Positions 8,033 through 16,490 of a DNA stretch of 49,558 nt are shown here, one piece after another (positions within the stretch are counted from its first letter, which is position 1; each line of letters starts with the position of its first letter). The stretch is from JANJTY01 sp038257155 (GTDB lineage: Bacteria > Pseudomonadota > Gammaproteobacteria > Xanthomonadales > Xanthomonadaceae): positions 1 to 49,558 of the forward strand of contig JBBSJP010000036.1 of the NCBI GenBank assembly GCA_038257155.1. Direction: 5' to 3'. The position numbers and the translations under genes were made by a program. A model generated the notes under the pieces. That model made no database searches, had not been told where the DNA came from, and worked only from the letters and a program-made list of their open reading frames with translations.

Positions 8033-9061
8033 TCAGGGAATCAGTACCAGCTTGCCAAGCGTCTGCCCTGATTCGATTCGCTGCTGCGCCGCCGCTGCTT
8101 CTGCGAGCGGGAACGACTCCACCGGCAGCGGCTTCAATCGCCCATCGGCGAAGCGTTCCAGCAGCCAGAGCATGCCTTCGCGCAGGCGGGGTGCTTCGGC
8201 CTGCAGAAAGCTGAGGTTTGCCGCAAGCACGCTGCGGTTGCTTTGCGTCATATCCAGCGGACTGAAGCGTGGAGTTCGCAGCCAGTCCCAGGCAAGACGC
8301 AGCCAGTTGAGGCGACCATTGTGCGGCAGCATGCTGTGGAAGCCGTAGACCAGCAGGCGGCCGGTGGGTGCGAGGTGGGCGTAGCTTTGCTTCAGCGTGG
8401 CCACGCCGTTGGCGTCGAACACTGCTTGGAAGCCCTTGGGCGCGAAGGCCTCCGCGGCCTTCCATAATGACTCTTGCGACTTGTCGATTACCCGTTCTGC
8501 GCCCATGGCATAGCAATGCGCGATCTTGTGCGTCGAGCCGACCACGCCGGCAATGCGGCAGCCGGCAAGATGTCCGATCTGCACCAGGGCCGAACCCACG
8601 CCGCCCGCAGCCGAATGCACCAGCCAGCTCTCGCCAACGAATGGATGGAGCTGCTGATGGACCATGAACCAGGCGGTGAGAAATACCGTCGGCAGGCTGG
8701 CGCCTTGGGTCATGCTCAAGCCATTCGGCAGGGCAAACACCGCGTTGGCATCCAGACAGAGTCGGCTGCTGTAGCCGTTGAACAAGGTCAGGCCGATCAC
8801 CGCATCGCCCACGCGCCATTCGCGCACGCCTTCGCCGACCGAGTCGATGTGCCCGGCGACTTCGAAACCCGGTGTGATCGGGTAGCCGTGCAGCTCACGC
8901 GCCGATGCATACAGACCCATGCGGATGATGCCGTCGGCATAGTTCACCCCGCAGGCCTCGACCGCGATGCGCACCTGGCCGGGGCCGGGCTGCGGGTCGG
9001 CGACGGTTTCCAGCCGCAGGGCTTCATAGCCGCCGGGTTTGTCGATGCGGATGCGGTGCAT
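8033..9061 (-). CDS. Zinc-independent quinone oxidoreductase / MDR-family dehydrogenase
   Basis: A 342-residue medium-chain reductase of the quinone oxidoreductase (QOR/VAT-1-like) type: an N-terminal GroES-like fold (VEACGVNYADGIIRMG), an AAGGVGSA nucleotide-binding motif, then a Rossmann domain. It lacks the Cys/His zinc ligands of alcohol dehydrogenases. Typical members reduce quinones or enals with NADPH; the substrate here is unknown. The ATG at 9061 is chosen because the protein then begins MHRIRIDKPGGYEALRL like its relatives. The extension to 9250 has an unrelated composition and runs into intergenic dyads. It converges with fghA. Confidence 0.88.
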   Translation of the reverse strand: MHRIRIDKPGGYEALRLETVADPQPGPGQVRIAVEACGVNYADGIIRMGLYASARELHGYPITPGFEVAGHIDSVGEGVREWRVGDAVIGLTLFNGYSSRLCLDANAVFALPNGLSMTQGASLPTVFLTAWFMVHQQLHPFVGESWLVHSAAGGVGSALVQIGHLAGCRIAGVVGSTHKIAHCYAMGAERVIDKSQESLWKAAEAFAPKGFQAVFDANGVATLKQSYAHLAPTGRLLVYGFHSMLPHNGRLNWLRLAWDWLRTPRFSPLDMTQSNRSVLAANLSFLQAEAPRLREGMLWLLERFADGRLKPLPVESFPLAEAAAAQQRIESGQTLGKLVLIP

Positions 9062-9379
9062 GGGCGTGAGTTGTAGGGCTCTAAAGCACGAGTCTTGCAC
9101 GGCGCCCGTCCTCGCCGCGAGGTGGTTCGATCGCGCCCATCTCGGCTGACCGCTACGCGACTCGCCTTCGCTTCGCAATGGCTTCGCGATGTCGGCTCCG
9201 CCGCTTCGCGGCTTGAGCCGACCTACGTGGACCTGCGTAGGTCGGATCAAGCGCCGCAGAATCGCCTGGCCAAGCGATCAGCATCTTCGGCGCGGATCCG
9301 ACGCTATGCCATGCAAGTTCAAGGTAAGCAAGCTAGCCTCTCTCCGCCTTGGCGCCCGACCGAACTATGATGGTCTTCA
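9062..9379. other. Non-coding stretch with nested intergenic dyads
   Basis: These 318 bp separate two divergent genes and must hold their promoters. I see no convincing -35/-10 pair. Between 9191 and 9245 there are two adjacent hairpins: GTCGGCTC/GAGCCGAC (9191-9198 with 9215-9222), then a perfect 10-bp stem CCGACCTACG/CGTAGGTCGG (9218-9227 with 9236-9245). The two share bases, so they are alternative folds. The words TAGGTCGG and CTTCGCTTCGC are typical of dispersed intergenic repeats in Lysobacterales. Confidence 0.6.
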
Positions 9380-10051
9380 ATGCGCCAAACATCGCTCCCA
9401 CTCTGGCCCCTGGCCCTGGCCTGCGCCCTCCTGCCGGTGCTGGCGGTGCATCTGGCATGGTGGCTTTCCATTGCGGATGGCCATATTCCGTTCTGCATTC
9501 CCTACCTTGAAGGCTGCACCTCGATCAGCCGTGCCGCACGGCACGGCCTGGGCAATCACCTCTTCCGCGCCATCATGCTGCCGACTGCGATGCTGCAGAT
9601 CCTACTGTGGCTGAGCGTCAGGCAATGGCTGGCGGCGCGGCATCCCGATGCGCGGGCCGGATCGATTCTGCCCTGGCTCGGACTCGTGGCAGGCGTATTC
9701 CTGATCCTGTACGGGACGTTTCTTGGTACCGAAGGCGATGTCTATCGGCTGCTGCGGCGCTACGGCGTGGTGATGTATTTCGCGGCAACCTTTGTTGCGC
9801 AGCTGGCGTTGCAGCGCGCCCTGCGTCAGATGCCGGCGCATCCGTCGACGCGCGGCATGCTGGGTGTGTGCGTCGGCATGCTCGCACTGGGCATCATCAG
9901 CACCACGGTGACGGCCGTGGTGCTGGACCCTGTTGTCAAGGATCGCTGGGAAAACGTGCTGGAGTGGAATCTGGGCGCACTACTGACCCTGTGGTTCGGG
10001 CTGCTTGCCTGGCGCTGGCGCGGCGATGCGCTGGCGCTGCAAATGCGCTAG
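9380..10051 (+). CDS. Six-TM integral membrane protein, Frag1/DRAM-like by pattern
   Basis: A 223-residue inner-membrane protein with about six hydrophobic helices (around 10-32, 62-84, 97-117, 131-147, 163-186, 196-214). A short polar loop after helix 1 contains PYLEGCTSISRAARHG, which resembles the P..S..G signature of the Frag1/DRAM/Sfk1 membrane family; this is a weak pattern match, not an identification. The protein is basic between helices. It is followed by a perfect terminator hairpin shared with rhlE on the other strand. The function is unknown. Confidence 0.7.
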   Translation: MRQTSLPLWPLALACALLPVLAVHLAWWLSIADGHIPFCIPYLEGCTSISRAARHGLGNHLFRAIMLPTAMLQILLWLSVRQWLAARHPDARAGSILPWLGLVAGVFLILYGTFLGTEGDVYRLLRRYGVVMYFAATFVAQLALQRALRQMPAHPSTRGMLGVCVGMLALGIISTTVTAVVLDPVVKDRWENVLEWNLGALLTLWFGLLAWRWRGDALALQMR

Positions 10052-10054
10052 AAA

Positions 10055-10084
10055 CAAATCGGGCGCCCGAAGGCGCCCGATTTG
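10055..10084. terminator. Bidirectional rho-independent terminator
   Basis: A perfect 13-bp stem (CAAATCGGGCGCC with its complement) closes on a CGAA tetraloop. The stem itself supplies A-rich and T-rich ends for both directions. It lies between the convergent membrane-protein gene (ends 10051) and rhlE (ends 10111), as expected for a two-way terminator. Confidence 0.9.
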
Positions 10085-10110
10085 CAAAGCTCTGCGAGAA
10101 GATGCGCGAG

Positions 10111-11409
<1,299 letters not shown>

Positions 11410-11795
11410 TGGTAAAGCTCCAAAAAGGTACAGCCGGCGCCAATGGTGGCGCAGGCATCGATCGGATGATCGGAAGGACCCGGAGCGTTCCCTATGAACC
11501 GCGCTGCGAGCAGATAACACACGGAGACGGCCCTTGGGCGGAATCCGGATCTGGCGCGACCGTAGACGAACGGTGTGGAGCGGTCGTGGCGCGCGGCTTG
11601 GAGCCTGGCGAAGCGACGGCGTAACCTTGGGGAAAACGGACCCAGGGGCGCGACAAAGTGCGCGAACCTTACGCTAAGCCGCCTGCCAACGCCAGCCTTT
11701 CATTGGGACTCGTTCAGACTCGGGGGTCTTCTGGCACGTGAAGAGACTGTGCAGGCGGACTACCATTCCGACCTTGGTTCAGCAGGCTGTCGTCC
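11410..11795. other. 386-bp intergenic region, divergent promoters and rhlE leader
   Basis: The region separates rhlE (minus) from the DUF1232 gene (plus). A small hairpin GCGCCA-ATGG-TGGCGC (11437-11452) lies about 28 nt upstream of the rhlE start codon, in its likely 5' leader. DEAD-box helicase genes often have long regulated leaders, but nothing here identifies a mechanism. I see no gene in it. Confidence 0.5.
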
Positions 11796-12356
11796 ATGAA
11801 GATCGTATTCGAGCTCGACGATGAAGATGTGCAGCGCTTTCGCGAGGCCTTGGCCCGGGCGCATGCCGCGGTGCGCTGCGCGGAAGAGACCGACATCCTG
11901 TTCGCGGCCAAGCAGGCGCTCAATGAATTGCCCTTGGGCAGCGCGCCCGGCTTCGTTCGGCGTCGCCTCAACGACGTGCAGCGCCTGATCATCATGCTGG
12001 AGGACGAGGCCTGGTCGCTGCCGGCCGAGCTGCGCGAGCAGGTGCTGCCGGCGCTTGCCTATTTCTGCGATCCTGATGACCTGATTCCTGATCATCTGCA
12101 TGGTATCGGCCTGTTCGATGACGCAATCATGCTGGAGCTCTTGCTGATCGAGGAGCGTCCGCTGCTGGAAGCCTATGCCGGCTTCTGCTGCTTTCGTGCC
12201 GGCCTCACCCGCGGTGATGACCAGCCGGAGCACCGCGTTTCCAACGCGCGTCTGTTGGCGCAAAAGCGCGCCGAGCTGATGGCGGAATTGCGCATCTCCG
12301 ATCCACTGATAGCGATTGCTTCGGCTGGCTCCCAGCAAGTGTCGAAGGTCCGCTGA
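11796..12356 (+). CDS. YkvA-like DUF1232 domain protein
   Basis: A 186-residue protein. Residues about 80-120 contain LPALAYFCDPDDLIPDH followed by GIGLFDDAIMLELLL, the core signature of the YkvA/DUF1232 family (YlxxPxDxiPD...lG.lDD). The family has no established biochemical role and is often membrane-associated. Only one weakly hydrophobic stretch is seen here. The N-terminal half is acidic and probably helical. It converges with the beta-lactamase gene, with 15 nt between the stop codons. A 7-bp dyad CCGCTGA/TCAGCGG spans both stops. Confidence 0.8.
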   Translation: MKIVFELDDEDVQRFREALARAHAAVRCAEETDILFAAKQALNELPLGSAPGFVRRRLNDVQRLIIMLEDEAWSLPAELREQVLPALAYFCDPDDLIPDHLHGIGLFDDAIMLELLLIEERPLLEAYAGFCCFRAGLTRGDDQPEHRVSNARLLAQKRAELMAELRISDPLIAIASAGSQQVSKVR

Positions 12357-12371
12357 CAAGTTGTTCGCGGA

Positions 12372-13244
12372 TCAGCGGTCATGCATTTGCTCGCTCAGCT
12401 GTTGATCCAGACGCAGGCTGGCGCGCTCGGCGTAGCTCGCACAGTCAGGCGCTGCGGCAAAAGCCAATGACTCGCCGGCCTGCGCGGCCTGCAGCTTTTC
12501 AGCCATGCCGAAAAACTCCGGGTGCGGGCTGAGCAGCACGCGGCACGGCAGGGCCTGCAAACGCGCAAAACTGCTGCGGAAGTCGTCGACGATGCCGGGA
12601 TAGCGCGGGTGCCCGATCAGTCGGTAGCCCGGCGCAGTGAGGCTGTCGGCGTAAACGACGGTGACGAACTCGCCAGCGATTCGATCCTGCCAGCTCCAGC
12701 TGGTGCTGCCCGGCGTGTGGCCCGGGGTGAAATGCGCAGTCAGTTCGATATCGCCTAGCCGCAGCACCTGAAGATCCTGCAGCAGGGCATCGGCACGCGC
12801 TGCGGGATAAGGCAGGGCATCACCAAAATGCAGATCGTCCAGACCACCGCGACCCATCAGGGCGGCGCTAGGCGGGCTTGCCATCAGGCGCGCACCGCTG
12901 GCTCGCTGCAGCTCGGCCAATCCGCCAGCATGATCGATATGTGCGTGACTGTTCAGCAGCAGACGGACGTCCTCGGGCTGTACGCCGATCGTGGCCAGGT
13001 TGCTCAGGATCAGCGGCGCCGACTCGGGCAGCGCGCCATCGATCAGCACACTGCCCTGGCTGCCGCGGATGAGGATGGCCGAGAGGCCAGCCGTGCCGAC
13101 GTACCAGGTGCGCTCGGCGATCTGGATGGGTGCTTGGGCACGGTTCCATTGCTTGCGCTGCGCGTCGAAGTCCTGCGCCGCAGCGGTGCTCGACACTACA
13201 AGACTCAGGGCAAGGGCAAGGGCAAGGGCAGGAAGCTTGAACAT
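12372..13244 (-). CDS. Subclass B3 metallo-beta-lactamase
   Basis: A 290-residue secreted MBL-fold enzyme predicted to hydrolyse beta-lactams in the periplasm. A signal peptide (about residues 1-23, cut after AAA/Q) is followed by the zinc site of subclass B3: H100-x-H102-x-D104-H105 (NSHAHIDHAGG), H176 in TPGHTPGSTSW, and H241 in SPHPEFFGM. The GHTPGSTSW word is characteristic of L1/FEZ-type B3 enzymes. Other MBL-fold hydrolases lack this combination, but activity cannot be proved from sequence. The ATG at 13244 follows GGAG with 8 nt spacing. It is flanked by core genes without mobile-element signs, so it is probably intrinsic. No ampR-like regulator is adjacent. Confidence 0.88.
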   Translation of the reverse strand: MFKLPALALALALSLVVSSTAAAQDFDAQRKQWNRAQAPIQIAERTWYVGTAGLSAILIRGSQGSVLIDGALPESAPLILSNLATIGVQPEDVRLLLNSHAHIDHAGGLAELQRASGARLMASPPSAALMGRGGLDDLHFGDALPYPAARADALLQDLQVLRLGDIELTAHFTPGHTPGSTSWSWQDRIAGEFVTVVYADSLTAPGYRLIGHPRYPGIVDDFRSSFARLQALPCRVLLSPHPEFFGMAEKLQAAQAGESLAFAAAPDCASYAERASLRLDQQLSEQMHDR

Positions 13245-13361
13245 GGCTGAGGCTCCGGATGGGGTCGGGCCACTCTGAAATCGCATGCTGTCCATCGCGT
13301 GGAGCAAATCGGGCGATTCCCGGGCAGACGCTGCCGTGATCCCCCTGACCCGCGGTCTCGC

Positions 13362-14264
13362 TCAGGACAACATGGGATCCTGCTTGCTGAGCGTTGCTTC
13401 GCGCTTCGATTTGCTGCCAGGTTCGCCGATCACTACCGACACATGGCGCCCCTCAACCTGGATCACGCGCGGCGTCTCTCCAGGTGGGGTCAACTCGAGC
13501 GCAGTCAGCTTGCCGCCCCATACCGCGCCGGTATCGATGGCGTGCACGCCGAGGCCCTGGAACAAGCCCAGCGTTGACCAGTGTCCGCAAACGATGCGCA
13601 GCTCGCGATCCACGCGTCCCGGCACTTCGAACCACGGATACAGTCCGGCGCGTTGACTGCCAGGGCGCCCCTTGTAATCGAACGCGATGCGGCCCTGCGG
13701 CGTGCAATAACGCATGCGCGTGAAGATATTGATGATGGCGCGATGCCGCTCGGTGCCCTTGAGCTTGGGCGACCAGTTGGGCCGGTCGCCATACATCTGC
13801 CGCAGCAGCTTGCCGGACTGTTTGCCCTGCAGCACGCGTTCCACTTCGCGGGCGCGATTCTCGGCGATCTTTACCGACCATTTTGGTGCCAGTCCGGCAT
13901 GCACCAGCATCCAGCCGAGACTGCGGTCGGTATGGACCAGTGGGCGCTGGCGCAGCCATTCGACCAGCGCGGGACCATCCTCCGCCTGCAGCACGCGGCG
14001 CAGATCCTCGTTGACGCGGTTCTGATCGGCTGTCTTGCGCTGCGCAATCGCGATCAGGGACAGATCATGGTTGCCCAGCACCACCACGCTGTGAATTTCC
14101 AGCGAGCGCACCAGGCGCAAGGTCTCCAGCGACTGCCCACCGCGGTTCACCAGGTCACCACAGAACCACAGGTGATCGGCGACCGGATCGAAGCGGATTG
14201 CCTCCAGCAGGCGTTGCAGCGCATCGTGGCAGCCCTGCACGTCACCGATGGCGTAGACGGCCAT
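13362..14264 (-). CDS. apaH: Symmetrical bis(5'-nucleosyl)-tetraphosphatase ApaH
   Basis: A 300-residue calcineurin-type phosphoesterase that splits Ap4A into two ADP and so removes this stress-linked nucleotide. Metal-binding motifs are GDVQG (7-11), GDLVNRG (36-42) and GNHD (64-67). Histidines in the later part (HAGLAP, HWSTLG) complete the site. The length is slightly above the E. coli enzyme because of a basic C-terminal tail. Its ATG overlaps the apaG stop (ATGA), and it is the last gene of the lptD-surA-pdxA-rsmA-apaG-apaH cluster found in the same order in E. coli. Confidence 0.96.
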   Translation of the reverse strand: MAVYAIGDVQGCHDALQRLLEAIRFDPVADHLWFCGDLVNRGGQSLETLRLVRSLEIHSVVVLGNHDLSLIAIAQRKTADQNRVNEDLRRVLQAEDGPALVEWLRQRPLVHTDRSLGWMLVHAGLAPKWSVKIAENRAREVERVLQGKQSGKLLRQMYGDRPNWSPKLKGTERHRAIINIFTRMRYCTPQGRIAFDYKGRPGSQRAGLYPWFEVPGRVDRELRIVCGHWSTLGLFQGLGVHAIDTGAVWGGKLTALELTPPGETPRVIQVEGRHVSVVIGEPGSKSKREATLSKQDPMLS

Positions 14265-14644
14265 CAGTGCAGGGTGCGCGGGACGGACAGGGTAAAGGGC
14301 TCGATATCGGCGTCGAAACGGGTGCCATCGTCGGCCAGCATGTCGTAACTACCTCGCATCAGCCCGACGCTGGTCTTGAGAACGGCGCCCGAGGTGTACT
14401 CGAACTGCTCACCGGGGCGCAGCCAGGGCTGTTCGCCCACGACGCCTTCGCCACGCACTTCTTCCACCTCGCCGTTGGCGTCGGTGATGATCCAGTGGCG
14501 TGCCAACAGGCGCGCCGGCACATCGCCGATGTTGCGGATGCGAATCGTGTAAGCGAAGACGAAGCGCTGGTCTTCGGGCTCCGACTGTTCGTCGAGAAAG
14601 CGCGTGGCAACCGCGATCTCGATGCGATAGGGAATGGGTTTCAT
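14264..14644 (-). CDS. apaG: ApaG (CorD) protein
   Basis: A 126-residue protein of the ApaG/DUF525 family, a small fibronectin-III-like beta-sandwich. Its role is unclear; mutants are linked to Co2+ resistance and Mg2+ efflux in enterobacteria. Conserved words are FAYTIRIRN, LLARHWIITDANG, GEGVVGEQPWLRPGE and YTSG. The start at ATG 14644 gives the normal length, whereas the open frame extends far into rsmA. The gene overlaps apaH by 1 nt and begins 32 nt after the rsmA stop. Confidence 0.95.
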   Translation of the reverse strand: MKPIPYRIEIAVATRFLDEQSEPEDQRFVFAYTIRIRNIGDVPARLLARHWIITDANGEVEEVRGEGVVGEQPWLRPGEQFEYTSGAVLKTSVGLMRGSYDMLADDGTRFDADIEPFTLSVPRTLH

Positions 14645-14676
14645 GGCCTCGATTGTGGGCACAGCGGCGCGCCGCT

Positions 14677-15471
14677 TCAAGTGAGCTGATGCTGCGCCAG
14701 GCGGTTGGCGAGACGGATGAAGTCGGCCACCGCAAGCTGCTCGGCACGCGTTCCAGGATCGATGTCGGCCGATTCGATGAATGCAGCGTCGCACAGGCTG
14801 GAGAGCGCATTGCGCAAAGTCTTGCGGCGCTGGCCGAAGGCATCGCGCACCACCCGCGCGAATACCGCGCGATCGATGATGCCAATATTGCCGGTGCTGC
14901 GTGGCACCAGGCGAACAACGGCAGAGTCGACCTTGGGCGGTGGGCTGAAGGCGCCTGGCGCCACGCTGAACAGGCCAGTTACCTCACAGCTGGCCTGCAG
15001 CATCACACTGAGGCGCCCGTAGACCTTGCTGCCCGGCTCGCAGGCCATGCGATCGACCACTTCCTTTTGCAGCATGAAGTGCATGTCGATCACATGCTCG
15101 GCGTGCTCGAGCACATGGAACAGGATGGGAGAGGAAATGTTGTAGGGAAGGTTGCCGACCAAACGCAGCCGACCATCGCCGGCGAGGCGGGTGAAGTCAA
15201 CCGTCAGCACATCGGCCTGGATGATCTCAAGCTCGCCCAGCGGAGCGGCGGCTTCAGCCAACGGTTCAACCAGGTCACGATCGAACTCGATTGCAGTCAG
15301 CGCACCATGGCGCCGCAGCAGCGGCAGGGTGAGTGCGCCCGCACCAGGGCCGATTTCGACGATGCGGTCGCCTGGACGCGGATCGAGCGCCGCAATGATG
15401 CGCTCCACCACGCCGCGCTCATGGAGAAAGTGTTGACCCAGCTGCTTCTTGTGGCGATAGCCTGCGCTCAT
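14677..15471 (-). CDS. rsmA: 16S rRNA (A1518/A1519-N6,N6)-dimethyltransferase RsmA/KsgA
   Basis: A 264-residue methyltransferase that dimethylates two adjacent adenosines near the 3' end of 16S rRNA, a late step of small-subunit assembly. It shows the KsgA start KKQLGQHFL (8-16), the AdoMet site EIGPGAGALT (39-48), the catalytic NLPYNIS (107-113) and the C-terminal FSPPPKVDSAV. The start codon overlaps the pdxA stop by 4 nt (ATGA), so translation is coupled. Loss of this gene gives kasugamycin resistance in other bacteria. Confidence 0.97.
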   Translation of the reverse strand: MSAGYRHKKQLGQHFLHERGVVERIIAALDPRPGDRIVEIGPGAGALTLPLLRRHGALTAIEFDRDLVEPLAEAAAPLGELEIIQADVLTVDFTRLAGDGRLRLVGNLPYNISSPILFHVLEHAEHVIDMHFMLQKEVVDRMACEPGSKVYGRLSVMLQASCEVTGLFSVAPGAFSPPPKVDSAVVRLVPRSTGNIGIIDRAVFARVVRDAFGQRRKTLRNALSSLCDAAFIESADIDPGTRAEQLAVADFIRLANRLAQHQLT

Positions 15472-16469
15472 GCGGCCTGCCTGCGATTGCCAGCCAGGCG
15501 CGTCGCCAGCTCAATGGCAGCGCGCAAGCTGGACGCATCGGCCAGACCGCGGCCTGCGATGTCCAGCGCGGTGCCATGGTCGACCGCCACGCGCGGGAAG
15601 GGCAGCCCCAGGGTGATATTCACCGCGCGCTCGAAGCCGGAGGCCTTGAGTACCGGCAGGCCCTGATCGTGATACATCGCATAGACCGCGTCGAAGCCGC
15701 GCAGCTTGTCCGGCAGGAACGCGGTATCGGCGGCCAGCGGGCCGATCAGCTGCATGCCCTCGGCGCGCAGCTGCTGCAGCACGGGTTCGATGATGTCGAT
15801 CTCTTCGCGCCCCATGTGACCGCTCTCACCGGCGTGCGGATTGAGTCCGAGTACGGCGATGGTTGGCAGGGCAAGTCCGAACTCGCGGCGCAGGGCCGCG
15901 TGCAGCACGCGAAGTCCGGTCAGCAGACGCTGCGGCGTGATCGCGTCGGGCACTGCACGCAGCGGCAGGTGGGTGGTGGCAAGGGCCACCCTCAGTTCCG
16001 GCGTGGCCAGCATCATCACCACGGGTACATCGCCACAGCGCTGCGCCAGCAGTTCAGTCGTGCCGCTGAAGGCCAGACCGGCCGCATTGATGCTGGATTT
16101 CTGTACCGGGCCGGTGACCAGTCCATCGCATTCGCCGCGCAGGCAGGCGTCGATGGCTTGCTGCAGGCAGGCGAGCACATGCGGTGCGTGGCTGGGCGAT
16201 GGCCGCCCTGGCTGCACCGATGGAGCCGGGCAGGGCACTGGCACGATGCCGAGCTGGCCTGCGGGATATGGCACCGGGTTTGCCTGCAGCGTCGAAGCGA
16301 CGAGCTCCAGCGCAAGGCCTGCAGTTGCCGCACCTGCGAGCATGAGGTCCGCGTCGGCAAACAGGACCAACTCGGCGGCATGGCGCGTGCTGGCCATGCG
16401 CGCGCATATCTCGGGACCAATTCCAGCCGGCTCGCCGGGTACCAGGGCCAGGCGCAAGCTGGTCGGCAC
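15468..16469 (-). CDS. pdxA: 4-hydroxythreonine-4-phosphate dehydrogenase PdxA
   Basis: A 333-residue NAD-dependent dehydrogenase of vitamin B6 synthesis. It oxidises 4-phosphohydroxy-L-threonine for condensation by PdxJ. Visible motifs are GEPAGIGPE near the N-terminus, TGPVQKSSIN (substrate loop), the metal-site His residues in LNPHAGE and MYHDQGLP, and VDHGTALDIAG near the end. The start is GTG at 16469, 3 nt after the surA stop. A 22-bp perfect palindrome covers the surA end and this start codon and may place it in a hairpin. It overlaps rsmA by 4 nt. Confidence 0.96.
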   Translation of the reverse strand: MPTSLRLALVPGEPAGIGPEICARMASTRHAAELVLFADADLMLAGAATAGLALELVASTLQANPVPYPAGQLGIVPVPCPAPSVQPGRPSPSHAPHVLACLQQAIDACLRGECDGLVTGPVQKSSINAAGLAFSGTTELLAQRCGDVPVVMMLATPELRVALATTHLPLRAVPDAITPQRLLTGLRVLHAALRREFGLALPTIAVLGLNPHAGESGHMGREEIDIIEPVLQQLRAEGMQLIGPLAADTAFLPDKLRGFDAVYAMYHDQGLPVLKASGFERAVNITLGLPFPRVAVDHGTALDIAGRGLADASSLRAAIELATRLAGNRRQAA

Positions 16470-16490
16470 GACTCAGCTCGAGCTGAGTCG
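16469..16490. repeat. Perfect 22-bp palindrome at the surA/pdxA junction
   Basis: The 22 bases read the same on both strands with no spacer; the centre is CTCGAG (XhoI-type word). It covers the last codons and stop of surA and the first base of the pdxA GTG start. In mRNA it can form a hairpin of up to nine pairs that would hide the pdxA initiation region. As DNA it could bind a dimeric protein. Confidence 0.85.
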
